DNA from: Sporosarcina limicola
GTDB taxonomy: Bacteria > Bacillota > Bacilli > Bacillales_A > Planococcaceae
Direction: 5' to 3'
DNA length: 64,000 nucleotides
Assembly: GCF_014873855.1 (NCBI RefSeq)
Contig: NZ_JADBEL010000015.1
Span: 1-64,000, forward strand
The translations under genes and the position numbers were made by a program. Of the stretch, positions 53,556 to 62,088 are shown one piece after another. Each line of letters begins with the position of its first letter. The first letter of the stretch is position 1. The notes under the pieces were generated by a model. The model was not told the origin of the DNA. It did no database searches and saw nothing but the letters and a program-made list of their open reading frames with translations.

Positions 53556-54224
53556 CTATTTCAATGAGTAGAACCTAGTGGGCCTACCGACATTCCCGTA
53601 TTGCATTTCAATATGAACTTTTTCTTTGACGGCCAAAAAATCTAGATACTTTCTCACTGTCACTCTAGCCATCCCTACATTTTGAGCTAACTGCTCTGCG
53701 GTGACTGGTAATGCCTCGCCTACTAGACCAAGCATGATTTGCTTCATTGTTAGCTCATTCAATCCTTTTGGCAAACTTACGCTGTTCCCCGTACTACCTA
53801 ACCACTCATCAATGTCCTCTTGCCTCAGCTGGTTTAGGCCTCCTATTTTTTTCGCCATTTTATAATAGTCTTGAAGCGATTTTTGAAAGCGTTCAAATCG
53901 AAAAGGTTTCACCAAATAGTCAACCGCCCCTAAACGCATCATTTCCTGAATTGTAATGGCGTCTCTGGCCGCTGTAATCATAACAACATCGCAAGGAACC
54001 CGCGCTGACCGCAGTTCAACTAAAATATCTAGACCAGAAATATCAGGTAGATACATGTCTAGCAACACAAGATTAGGCTTTAGCTTTTTTATTTGTAGTA
54101 ATGCATCTTTTCCATTGGCTGCTGCTCCAATAAAAGTGAAGCCAGTCATCTTTTCCAAAAATCCTTTATTCACATCTAATACCATCGGGTCATCCTCAAC
54201 AATAAATACGGAAATCTTAGTCAT
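53556..54224 (-). CDS. CitT/DcuR-type response regulator
   Basis: 222 residues from the ATG at 54224, which overlaps the kinase stop by 8 bases; the frame runs open upstream inside the kinase gene. Receiver domain with E10/D11/D12, phospho-acceptor D56 in LVLLDMYLPD and the lysine in YLVKPFRFERF. The C-terminal part has a helix-turn-helix (TAEQLAQNVGMARVTVRKYL) as in DctR/CitT. Should activate the TRAP genes in response to the kinase. Confidence 0.93.
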   Translation of the reverse strand: MTKISVFIVEDDPMVLDVNKGFLEKMTGFTFIGAAANGKDALLQIKKLKPNLVLLDMYLPDISGLDILVELRSARVPCDVVMITAARDAITIQEMMRLGAVDYLVKPFRFERFQKSLQDYYKMAKKIGGLNQLRQEDIDEWLGSTGNSVSLPKGLNELTMKQIMLGLVGEALPVTAEQLAQNVGMARVTVRKYLDFLAVKEKVHIEMQYGNVGRPTRFYSLK

Positions 54225-55794
54225 TTCTTTGTGTCTCCCCCACTTTGATAGTAAAGGTAGTCCCTGAATCAGATTGTGAGCAGACAGAGACTTCCCCTTT
54301 GTTCGATTCGACAATCTGCTTAACTAATGCCAACCCAATTCCCCTTCCTTCCTTTTCCTTTGTACTGTAACCATATTCAAAAATTCTCCCCCACTTTTCT
54401 GGCAATCCACTTCCATTATCTTGAACTTCAATGAATAAAGATACAGCGTTTCCTTGTATAAGAATAGTAACAATTCGATCGTTTAGATTTAAACAGGCTT
54501 CCATCGCATTATCAACTAAATTCCCTATGATTGTTACCATGTCGCCGCTAGAAAACCCGGTCATTATCTCTGATAAAAATGAGTCTTCATCGATTATTAG
54601 AATGACACCCAATTCCTTCGCACGTGATCTTTTTCCAAGTAGTAGACCGAGTACAGAGGAATCAGAGATTGTATCTTTTAAAAATTGAATAACATCCTGT
54701 TCATCAGAAATTTCGTCCATTATCATGTTTAACGCATCTTCTGTCCGATCTAACTGCATTAAGCCTGCAATGCTATGTAATTTGTTCATATATTCATGAT
54801 TTTGGGCACGCAATGCATCAACAAGTGTTTTTATTCCCGTTAACTCTTCCGCGAGAGTATGTGCCTCTTTTCGATCGGTCATCATCATTAAGGAACCCAC
54901 AGGACGATCTTGAACTTTAATTGGATAAATCCTCACTAGATACATCCCCCCATGGCACAGCAGTGGACGATAGATTACTTCATTGCCATTTTGGGATTCC
55001 TTTGCCAACCAAGTATCCGGAAACAGCTCGCTCAACATGATTGAGTCACCATAGAAGTTTGTGTACTGCTTCGCCAAACGATTCATAAATATAATTTTTG
55101 AATGTGCATCGGTTGCTAAAATACCAATATCCATTGCCTGCATCATGCTAGAACGCTCTTCGACCAGACGGGCAATTTCATAGGGTTCCAGGTTCAACGT
55201 TTGCCTTTTTAAATGATTCGCAATAATAAGTGACCCAATAAGGCCGATGAATAAACCCCAAAACAAGGATAAGAGCATATCGTTGCGATATTCAACAATC
55301 AAACTATGAATCGTCGGAGACAGAATACCTACAGTAACGACCCCAACCTGACTGACTCCATCCTCATTCATTATCGGCACAAATGCACGAATAGCATACC
55401 CTAATACCCCTTGCGCTTTAGAAATATACTCGTGCTCAGATAAAGATGCCTGTTCATCGCCGCCTTCAAAAAGAGTTCCAAGCTTACTTTCGGAAGGATG
55501 GGAATAACGTATCTTCTCCATATCGAAGATAACAATATAGTCAACGTCAGTCGCTAAACGAACCCTCTCTGCAATCGGCTGAATGACAACTGAACCGCCA
55601 TCAATTCCTACTTGACTTTTGACATCTGGCAATTGGGCTACTGTTCGAGCAATCGCAATCGCCCTCGCACCAATTTCCTTTTCAAAAGCAACAGAAATAT
55701 TATGTATCATAATGATGCCACTCGTTCCGACAGAGAAAACAACGAGGATAAAAGAAAAGATAAACATTTTCATGCGCAATGAGATTTTGTTCAT
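54217..55794 (-). CDS. CitA/DcuS-family sensor histidine kinase
   Basis: 525 residues. Helix about 10-32, extracytoplasmic PAS-type (CitA/DcuS) sensor (about 35-170) with IARTVAQLPDV and a VRLATDVDYIVIFDMEKIRY core, helix about 175-195, cytoplasmic PAS (MDIGILATDAHSKIIFMN), dimerisation helix with the phospho-acceptor His in ALRAQNHEYMNKLHSIAGL, and a HATPase domain (NLVDNAMEAC, DNGSGLP, GRGIGLALVKQIV). Senses C4-dicarboxylates or citrate by family. First gene of the kinase-regulator-binding-protein-TRAP cluster. Confidence 0.93.
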   Translation of the reverse strand: MNKISLRMKMFIFSFILVVFSVGTSGIIMIHNISVAFEKEIGARAIAIARTVAQLPDVKSQVGIDGGSVVIQPIAERVRLATDVDYIVIFDMEKIRYSHPSESKLGTLFEGGDEQASLSEHEYISKAQGVLGYAIRAFVPIMNEDGVSQVGVVTVGILSPTIHSLIVEYRNDMLLSLFWGLFIGLIGSLIIANHLKRQTLNLEPYEIARLVEERSSMMQAMDIGILATDAHSKIIFMNRLAKQYTNFYGDSIMLSELFPDTWLAKESQNGNEVIYRPLLCHGGMYLVRIYPIKVQDRPVGSLMMMTDRKEAHTLAEELTGIKTLVDALRAQNHEYMNKLHSIAGLMQLDRTEDALNMIMDEISDEQDVIQFLKDTISDSSVLGLLLGKRSRAKELGVILIIDEDSFLSEIMTGFSSGDMVTIIGNLVDNAMEACLNLNDRIVTILIQGNAVSLFIEVQDNGSGLPEKWGRIFEYGYSTKEKEGRGIGLALVKQIVESNKGEVSVCSQSDSGTTFTIKVGETQRND

Positions 55795-56147
55795 ATTTAA
55801 TACCTCATCCCAATTCTCATTTTTTCGAAATAAACAATTCCAATTTCCCCTTCAACAAGAAAAACTCGGATTTTTTAAAATCTCTAGTCGGACTAACCTG
55901 AAGGATTTTTGTTAATAGATCTGTCTCAGTTAAAAGATAGATTTTATATTTGAAATTCACTAATAAATCATCATAACTAGATGGTAAAATAGTGTCTACT
56001 CACATCTACACCCCACAAAATCAAACTGAGGAATTTGATTTTGCGGGGTGTTTATTTAAAAAGTTATATGGGCAAAAGGACATCTTCAAGTATCTTTAAA
56101 AATACGTAGGTCTTTATCGTAAATCATTTCACTAATCTAACAAATAA
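55795..56147. other. Intergenic region between the kinase and yitT paralogue
   Basis: About 350 bases without a gene. Contains the hairpin at 56009-56055 and AT-rich sequence that should carry the promoter of the kinase operon near its left edge. Confidence 0.5.
56009..56055. terminator. Terminator of the yitT paralogue
   Basis: ACACCCC-CAAAATCAAA, short loop, TTTGATTTTG-GGGGTGT: an 18-bp stem with one mismatch. On the minus strand it follows the YitT stop by about 90 bases. Confidence 0.7.
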
Positions 56148-57014
56148 TCATGATGGTTTGCTTATATTCTCGCCTTCTCGTCTAAAGAATCCGAAAATAC
56201 CTACTGTTTGAACAATGTTCGTAAAAGCATTTGGATCAATCTCACCTATTATTTTTTCCAAATCATATAATTCATATCGGGTAATGACAAGATACAACAT
56301 ACTTTTATCTTCTTTTGTATAAGCACCTTTTGCAGGAATAATCGTTATACCTCGTACCATTTTTTGATGAATAGCATGCTGTAATTCATCTGCTTTGAGT
56401 GTAACAATCATTGCAGTCACCTTCTCATGACGCGTATGAATCATATCTATAACTGCTGTCGTTACATACAGTGCCAACATTGTATATAATGCATTTTCTG
56501 GTTCGTATAAAACGCCTGCCATTACGATAATGACACCGTTAAGAATTAAAAAATAAGTTCCAATTGGTTTATCCTGCAAACGTGATAAAACCATCGCTAC
56601 AATATCCATACCACCTGTAGAAGCACCCAATTTCAAGGATAATCCGACACCAACGCCAGCAATAACGCCGCCAAATACTGCATTTAAAATAATATCATCT
56701 GACACAGATAGCACAGGCAATAGCTCCATAAAAAGAGTCGCAAAAATAACAGACACAACGCTATAAATCGTAAAGCCTTTTCCTACCTTGAACCACCCTA
56801 GTATAAAGACAGGAATATTGAATAACAACAATAGAATCCCTGTGCTCACACGGATACCCAAATGATCTTCAAACACACTAGAAGCAAGCTGTGCAGCACC
56901 GGCAAATCCACTTGCATACACATTTGCATTGATTAAGAAAAAGTTAAGTGATATTGCAACTAATAAAGAACCGAAAATGACGACAATAATCCGTTTTGCT
57001 TCGATAAAAAACAT
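56148..57014 (-). CDS. YitT family membrane protein (second copy)
   Basis: 288 residues with the same architecture as the protein at 22.8 kb: membrane part (ANVYASGFAGAAQLASSVFE, GAGVGLSLKLGASTGGMDIV; the second written from GVIAGVGVGL) and a C-terminal DUF2179 domain with GITIIPAKGAYTKEDKSMLY. The identity with the first copy is modest, so it is an old paralogue. It uses SGFAG and STGGMDI where the first has DGGIIG and LDGTEI. Function unknown. Confidence 0.9.
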   Translation of the reverse strand: MFFIEAKRIIVVIFGSLLVAISLNFFLINANVYASGFAGAAQLASSVFEDHLGIRVSTGILLLLFNIPVFILGWFKVGKGFTIYSVVSVIFATLFMELLPVLSVSDDIILNAVFGGVIAGVGVGLSLKLGASTGGMDIVAMVLSRLQDKPIGTYFLILNGVIIVMAGVLYEPENALYTMLALYVTTAVIDMIHTRHEKVTAMIVTLKADELQHAIHQKMVRGITIIPAKGAYTKEDKSMLYLVITRYELYDLEKIIGEIDPNAFTNIVQTVGIFGFFRREGENISKPS

Positions 57015-57121
57015 AAGTACCTCCTATGGGTGCGGATGAAAGTGCATTGCTAGAAACTCATTGTACCGAATTACGCACTGAAATGGTACTTATCGAATGA
57101 AAAACGGGAAACACCCTCAAA

Positions 57122-57167
57122 AATGAGGGACGTCTTCGCTGCGAACAGACAGAAGACGTCCCTCATT
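57122..57167 (-). terminator. Hairpin after the yunC/NAD operon
   Basis: AATGAGGGACGTCTTC, 14-base loop, GAAGACGTCCCTCATT: perfect 16-bp stem, just downstream of yunC on the minus strand. U-run is weak. Confidence 0.7.
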
Positions 57168-57204
57168 AATTGTCCAGACTCCGTGCGCCCTACGCTTTTT
57201 TTAA

Positions 57205-57507
57205 TTATACCATTTTCAACAAAGCTTGTTCCCCGCTCATTCCCGAATGAATACCCAGTCGTTCTGCCTCTAGTGTAACCGATTCCAGTGGTGCTTTTAG
57301 CAACTGCTCAATCGTCTTCACGCCGACTGCTCGACCCGCTAGTATTTTTCGCTCATGTAATTGCGTATTCAAAAGCCCAACATCTAACGCCCCACACATA
57401 ATATATCCGTTATCATTTGAGATCGTTAGCAATGTCGTTTTTGGTAAACGGACTGTTACTGCCGTAAACGAATGACCTTCAAGTACAATTGGTGCCGATG
57501 AAATCAT
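57205..57507 (-). CDS. yunC: YunC family protein (DUF1805)
   Basis: 100 residues from the ATG at 57507 with AAAGGGG upstream; the frame is open 15 codons further. Compact alpha/beta protein: KTTLLTISNDNGYIMCGALD, then KILAGRAVGVKTIEQLLKAP and LEAERLGIHSGMSGEQALLK. Matches Bacillus YunC in size and the central MCGALDVGLLN / AGRAVGVKTIEQLL blocks. Function unknown. Follows nadD by 66 bases and may be in its operon. Confidence 0.88.
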   Translation of the reverse strand: MISSAPIVLEGHSFTAVTVRLPKTTLLTISNDNGYIMCGALDVGLLNTQLHERKILAGRAVGVKTIEQLLKAPLESVTLEAERLGIHSGMSGEQALLKMV

Positions 57508-57573
57508 CTTAACCGCCCCTTTCCTCTCTATACATATGGAAAAGCGCAGCAAAATGTTCGAATTACAAACTTC

Positions 57574-58200
57574 CTAATTATGCCTACTTGTATAAAGGGA
57601 ATGCTCTTTAATATACCAATAACAAGCATCTGGAAGGAGATAACGGGGCTCTCCATCCATTGAGAACTCATCACGAATATAAGTAGAACTGATTTCCATA
57701 GATAGACCTTTGTCAAGCAAATGAAATGTATTTCCATCGTCATTATTTCTTAAGATAGCTGATTTACTAATGGCTTCTAGCATATTGACGCCTTCACGGG
57801 CCATTACGATAAATCTATTTTCATTGACAAGAGACTCTGAATGCCCCCATTTGCCATCGCCGATATCTACTAATAAATCTGCGCCCATAATGAAGAATAT
57901 TTCATCGTCTTTGTATTCCTGTTTAAAATAGTTAAGGGTTTCATAAGTAGTTATTTTCCAGGCTTCTTGATTCATTTCATAATTATCCGCTTTGAATTTA
58001 TCATTTTCTTGAATCGCCAATTCCACCATATTCCATCGATGTTCATCGTTTATGTTCATTCCTTTATCTTTTCGTTTACTTGAACAAGGAAGAAAGATGA
58101 CTTTATCCAATTTACAGCGATGTGCAATTGTACTCGCAGTCCATAAGTGTACGTTTGTAATCGGATCGAAAGACGATCCATAAATACCTATTCTAGCCAT
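57574..58200 (-). CDS. nadD: Nicotinate-nucleotide adenylyltransferase
   Basis: 208 residues, nucleotidyltransferase that makes nicotinic acid adenine dinucleotide from NaMN and ATP. GSSFDPITNVHLWTA near residue 9 holds the GxFDPxHxxH-type site with the second His replaced by the usual pattern variant (NVHLW), and SMEISSTYIRDEF near 165 is the SxxxSSTxIR motif that binds ATP. Context with pncB, pncA and the Nudix regulator supports NAD salvage. A canonical chromosomal nadD may exist elsewhere; this may be a salvage-dedicated copy. Confidence 0.88.
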   Translation of the reverse strand: MARIGIYGSSFDPITNVHLWTASTIAHRCKLDKVIFLPCSSKRKDKGMNINDEHRWNMVELAIQENDKFKADNYEMNQEAWKITTYETLNYFKQEYKDDEIFFIMGADLLVDIGDGKWGHSESLVNENRFIVMAREGVNMLEAISKSAILRNNDDGNTFHLLDKGLSMEISSTYIRDEFSMDGEPRYLLPDACYWYIKEHSLYTSRHN

Positions 58201-58242
58201 CTGTTTTTCCTCCTCTGCTTCTTCAGCACTTGTTGACTGATG

Positions 58243-59721
58243 CTATTTCTTTTTAGCAGAAGTTATCCCTGCCACTTTTTTTTGTGCTTCTGAAATATTT
58301 TTCATTTTATTATCCCAACAGAGTTGACTTAAATCCACTGGGTACTGTTCTGGCATCATCGTGCGTTTGTATTCATCCCAAAGTATAGCAAGATTCTCTT
58401 TTGCAAGTCGCTGTATTTCATAAAGTTCCGGCAATACATAGACAAGCTTACCATTTTCAAATATAGTTGTGTGAAGATTTCTCGCTTCGAAATTCGTTAC
58501 AAATTTGCTGATATGTGTATGAACTGGATGGAACATTTTGAGTCGTTCTTCATCCTCTGGTTTTTCATGCTCAAGGGCAATATAATCTCCCTCGGCTTTA
58601 TTGTTTAGTTTATTGACAATTCTATAAACCTTTTTAAGACCTGGTGTTGTCACTTTTTCAGGATTACCGCTAATCTTTATCGTATCAACCATAACACCAT
58701 TATTATCTTCAATTGAAACTAATTTGTAAACCGCTCCTAAAGCTGGTTGATCGAAGGCGGTAATTAGTTTTGTCCCTATTCCCCATGCATCAATTTTAGC
58801 ACCTTGAGCTTTCAAATTGATAATCGTTGCTTCATCGAGATCATTCGATGCAATAATCTTCGTACTTTTAAAACCCGCTTCATCCAACATTTTTCTCGCT
58901 TCTTTTGAAAGATAAGCTAAGTCACCGCTATCGAGGCGAATCCCTGAGAAATTGATGGTATCGCCCAGCTCTTTCGCAACTTTGATGGCATTGGGTACAC
59001 CAGATTTAAGTGTATCGTACGTATCCACTAGGAAAACACAGTCTTTATGTCGACGCGCATATTTGTGAAATGCACTATATTCATCGCGGTAAGCTTGGAT
59101 CATCGAGTGTGCATGTGTACCCGCAACCGGAATTCCGAAAAGCTTGCCCGCTCTTACGTTAGAAGTCGCTTCAAATCCTCCGATATAGGCTGCTCGAGTC
59201 CCCCAAATCGCTGCATCCATTTCCTGCGCTCTTCGTGTTCCAAATTCCATCGCTGTTTGATCCCCTATGACCTGCTTAATGCGGGACGCTTTCGTTGCGA
59301 TGAGCGTTTGGTAGTTAACAATGTTCAAAACTGCAGTTTCGATTAACTGCGCTTCTGCTAAGGGAGCTTCGATACGAAGAATGGGTTCGTTGGCAAATAC
59401 TAATTCACCTTCCACCATTGAATGGACAGTTCCCGTAAAGCGAACATCTTTGAGATAGGCTAAGTAATCCTCTTCGTACCCCAATTCATCACGTAAATAG
59501 GTCAGGTCACTTGTTGTGAATTCAACATTTTGCAGATAGTCGATTACCCGTTCTAGTCCTGCAAATACAGCATATCCATTATTGAATGGAAGACTCCGAA
59601 AGTAAACATCGAATACGGCTTTCTTATTATGAATGCCATCCTCCCAGTATGTTTCAGTCATATTGATTTGATAAAGATCCGTGTGAAGAGCTAGGCTATC
59701 GTCTTTGTATTTACTGTTCAT
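58243..59721 (-). CDS. pncB: Nicotinate phosphoribosyltransferase
   Basis: 492-residue cytoplasmic enzyme that joins nicotinate and PRPP (with ATP) to give NaMN. Seen: HTDLYQINMTETYW at the N-terminus, MEFGTRRAQEMDAAIWGTRA near 165, VAGTHAHSMIQAY with the phosphorylated His near 205, and FSGIRLDSGDLAYLSKEARK near 265 with the PRPP region. Length fits the longer Gram-positive type. Sits between pncA and nadD with short gaps (21 and 42 bases). Confidence 0.95.
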   Translation of the reverse strand: MNSKYKDDSLALHTDLYQINMTETYWEDGIHNKKAVFDVYFRSLPFNNGYAVFAGLERVIDYLQNVEFTTSDLTYLRDELGYEEDYLAYLKDVRFTGTVHSMVEGELVFANEPILRIEAPLAEAQLIETAVLNIVNYQTLIATKASRIKQVIGDQTAMEFGTRRAQEMDAAIWGTRAAYIGGFEATSNVRAGKLFGIPVAGTHAHSMIQAYRDEYSAFHKYARRHKDCVFLVDTYDTLKSGVPNAIKVAKELGDTINFSGIRLDSGDLAYLSKEARKMLDEAGFKSTKIIASNDLDEATIINLKAQGAKIDAWGIGTKLITAFDQPALGAVYKLVSIEDNNGVMVDTIKISGNPEKVTTPGLKKVYRIVNKLNNKAEGDYIALEHEKPEDEERLKMFHPVHTHISKFVTNFEARNLHTTIFENGKLVYVLPELYEIQRLAKENLAILWDEYKRTMMPEQYPVDLSQLCWDNKMKNISEAQKKVAGITSAKKK

Positions 59722-59742
59722 GTATGCCGCCCCCTAGTTAGG

Positions 59743-60294
59743 TTAAATAACGTCCGCCCCTAATGTGTTTTTAAAATGGTCGAGTGCCCAATTATGCCCT
59801 GCCTGATTGAAACTTGCAACGCCACGTTCATGTATAACGATTTTAAAACCTTTGTTGTATGCATCGACCGCTGTATGAAGAATGCAGATATCCGTACAAA
59901 CGCCTACCAGATGAACCTCATTGATTCTACGTTCCCGTAATTTAAGTTCCAGATCCGTTCCTGCAAAAGCTGAGAACCTCGTTTTGTCTGACCATAAAAC
60001 AGAATCATTCTCTTTATTCGCTTGGTAAAGGTCGTTTAATTCACTGTATAATTCACGGCCTGTTGTATGTTCAATATTGTGTGGCGGAAATTGTTTTGAT
60101 TCCGGATGATACTGGTCATTTTCTTTATGTAAATCTATCGAGAAGACCACCAAATCATTGCTGTCCATGAACGTACGCGTAAGGTCACAAATATACCTCA
60201 ACAGCTTCTGTCCAGGATCCCCACATGTTAACTTTCCTTCCGATGCAACAAAATCATATGTGTAATCAATGTTAAGCAAGGCTTTCTTCATCAT
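59743..60294 (-). CDS. pncA: Nicotinamidase (isochorismatase fold)
   Basis: 183 residues; hydrolyses nicotinamide to nicotinate. Catalytic D in LNIDYTYDFVA (D9), metal-binding DLHKENDQYHPE near 54, Lys in WSDKTRFSAFAGTDL near 100 and the nucleophilic Cys in EVHLVGVCTDICILHTA near 133. The context with pncB makes nicotinamidase the best call over other isochorismatase-fold hydrolases. Confidence 0.92.
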   Translation of the reverse strand: MMKKALLNIDYTYDFVASEGKLTCGDPGQKLLRYICDLTRTFMDSNDLVVFSIDLHKENDQYHPESKQFPPHNIEHTTGRELYSELNDLYQANKENDSVLWSDKTRFSAFAGTDLELKLRERRINEVHLVGVCTDICILHTAVDAYNKGFKIVIHERGVASFNQAGHNWALDHFKNTLGADVI

Positions 60295-60329
60295 TAATTC
60301 CTCCCCCTAGATGTAAGTTGCATACCATT

Positions 60330-60346
60330 ATTAACGATTTGTTAAC
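60330..60346. promoter_or_regulatory. Candidate NrtR operator upstream of pncA
   Basis: ATTAACGATTTGTTAAC: inverted TTAAC/GTTAA separated by 5 bases, in the 68-base gap between the Nudix regulator gene and pncA. Similar half-sites occur upstream of the regulator. Confidence 0.45.
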
Positions 60347-60362
60347 TTTGGAAAACAAAAAA

Positions 60363-61139
60363 TTAATACCTAGCTGTGTAGATAGGTTTCACAACGTCAA
60401 TGTCTACAAATTCATAGAGCTGAGTCGGTGATTTGGAAGTTCTTTGTGTTTTCTCCCCTGGAACTGCTTGGATAAACGGTAGTGTTTTTATTTTCCTGGC
60501 AAAACTTTGATCACTCGAAATTGCGGGATCCTTTGTCACTGTAAGTAACAATGCTTGAAGTTCCGAATAAGTGAAGTAGTTCGGTAAAAAGTTCTGTGCA
60601 ACAGTTGTTTGAAGTAGGTCATTCGTAATTCGATTGATAGCCTCTTTAATAATATCGTAGTGATCGAAGGCTAGTTCTAATGTTAATACTTCGTCAATCG
60701 AGAACAATTCAACTTCAGCGGCATCATCATTTGCTTTTCTTTTAACTAAAGAGTGTTCCGGAACAATGGCATAATGCGCATTCGTTAGTATCCATCCTCG
60801 TGGATCTCTACCTGGTTTGTCGTACACACCGAAATGCTTAATGTGGATACTACTCACACCTGTTTCTTCTTCAAGTTCTCTTTCCGCCGCTTCAAAACCA
60901 GACTCAGCAGCTTGGACGAATCCACCTGGCAACGCCCATTTACCTGCTTCAATATTGGTTTGTCCTTCTGCATTTAACAAGGCCCGTTTAATGAGCATAA
61001 GTTTCAACGTCATCTTTGGTGGTGTGTACTCAGCTAATTGATGGGATGTGATAGTAAATACAGCGATATCTGATGTGTAACCGTCAGGTGTTCGAAATAG
61101 GCTACTATCGTATTGGCTGAGTGCTTCTTGGTTGGACAC
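60363..61139 (-). CDS. nrtR: Nudix-domain regulator of NAD salvage (NrtR-like)
   Basis: 258 residues. N-terminal Nudix domain (about 20-150) with an intact Nudix box, GFVQAAESGFEAAERELEEE-TG. The C-terminal 100 residues form a winged helix-like domain with FTYSELQALLLTVTKDPAIS and the end KSPTQLYEF. This is the plan of NrtR, which binds ADP-ribose and represses NAD genes. Since catalytic Nudix residues remain, it could also be a hydrolase. Start is GTG at 61139 with AGGGGGG. First gene of the nrtR-pncA-pncB-nadD(-yunC) unit, with an 18-bp palindrome just upstream. Confidence 0.85.
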   Translation of the reverse strand: MSNQEALSQYDSSLFRTPDGYTSDIAVFTITSHQLAEYTPPKMTLKLMLIKRALLNAEGQTNIEAGKWALPGGFVQAAESGFEAAERELEEETGVSSIHIKHFGVYDKPGRDPRGWILTNAHYAIVPEHSLVKRKANDDAAEVELFSIDEVLTLELAFDHYDIIKEAINRITNDLLQTTVAQNFLPNYFTYSELQALLLTVTKDPAISSDQSFARKIKTLPFIQAVPGEKTQRTSKSPTQLYEFVDIDVVKPIYTARY

Positions 61140-61186
61140 TTGATTCCCCCCTACAATTCATCGTATTTTGAATTAACAATCCAATG

Positions 61187-61204
61187 AACAATTAACTAAT
61201 TGTT
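61187..61204. promoter_or_regulatory. Perfect palindrome upstream of nrtR
   Basis: AACAATTA-AC-TAATTGTT: perfect 8-2-8 palindrome 48 bases before the GTG start, with a further TTAACAAT half-site at 61173-61180. Likely operator for autoregulation by the NrtR-like protein. Confidence 0.6.
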
Positions 61205-61260
61205 AATCGTTTATCATTATACACATCATATGCTCTAACAATAGAAAAGTCAAGGCAATT

Positions 61261-61299
61261 AAGAACTCCCCCCACGTTCAGTAAACGTAGGGTGTTCTT
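61261..61299 (-). terminator. Terminator of the 250-residue protein gene
   Basis: AAGAAC-CCC-CACGTT, short loop, AACGT-GGGTGTTCTT, stem with mismatches, directly after the stop at 61316 on the minus strand. Confidence 0.7.
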
Positions 61300-61315
61300 G
61301 ACTCAATATGTTTGT

Positions 61316-62068
61316 TCATAAATACATCTCACGCCAATTTTTCAATTCTTTTTCATTCAATTGAGCTTCGAGTTTCGCATCCCAATGTTCCGTAAGTGTG
61401 TTCCAAACCCGGGCATACAATACATCTTCTACCACGTTATATAGACGAAATTCAAGACAAGGTACCGCGTCAATTTGAACATCAGTTGTTGAGATAATCT
61501 CGGATATAACAATTTGTATGTTACCTTCACTTGATTCTACACCCATCATTTTTAATACGTTTACTAAATCGATATCCTCCAGTGACATGACATCCCAATC
61601 ATCGAATTCATTAGCAAAGCGGTAGACTTCTTTTTCTTCAAATGAACTATCATAGCGTTCTCCATTCAGAAAAGACCGGTGGCACGGACTGTACAGTCCA
61701 TCTTTGGATCCACTCTCCGGTTCATGTTCAAAAAGTCCATCCTCAAGCTGCTGAACCCCTATAGTAGTCAATGCATAAAAGCCGCCTTTTTTCTCAATCA
61801 TATGCGCCCTTGACATCTTCCCTAATAGATCTTGAATAAAGAGCTGTTCAACAAGAAGAATGTCACTTAGCTCTTCAACAGTTGCAATCTCCGCCTTCTG
61901 GAAAGCGATCATCATCATTTTCATCAGGATATCCATTTTAGTTCGCATAACCGTCTGGAATGAAATTTCGATGGAATGTACAGGCAAGCCCCATGACAGG
62001 GAATCCATGATTTTCACATTGAAGTCCTCTTGAAGTTCCTTTGTTAATCGCCTCTTTAACTCATCCAT
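61316..62068 (-). CDS. Unrecognised protein, helix-turn-helix-like N-terminus, paired with helicase
   Basis: 250 residues, no family recognised. Residues 45-110 look like a winged helix: TKMDILMKMMMIAFQKAEIA, VEELSDILLVEQLFIQDLLG and a KKGGFYALTTIG wing. The middle (about 115-165) is acidic and probably unfolded, and the C-terminal 80 residues (IQIVISEIISTTDVQIDAVP, LEFRLYNVVEDVLYARVWNT) are a beta-rich domain. It starts 20 bases after the helicase stop, so the two form one unit. A cofactor or regulator of the helicase is the simplest guess. Confidence 0.8.
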   Translation of the reverse strand: MDELKRRLTKELQEDFNVKIMDSLSWGLPVHSIEISFQTVMRTKMDILMKMMMIAFQKAEIATVEELSDILLVEQLFIQDLLGKMSRAHMIEKKGGFYALTTIGVQQLEDGLFEHEPESGSKDGLYSPCHRSFLNGERYDSSFEEKEVYRFANEFDDWDVMSLEDIDLVNVLKMMGVESSEGNIQIVISEIISTTDVQIDAVPCLEFRLYNVVEDVLYARVWNTLTEHWDAKLEAQLNEKELKNWREMYL

Positions 62069-62088
62069 AACGACGCCCCCTACCCAAA

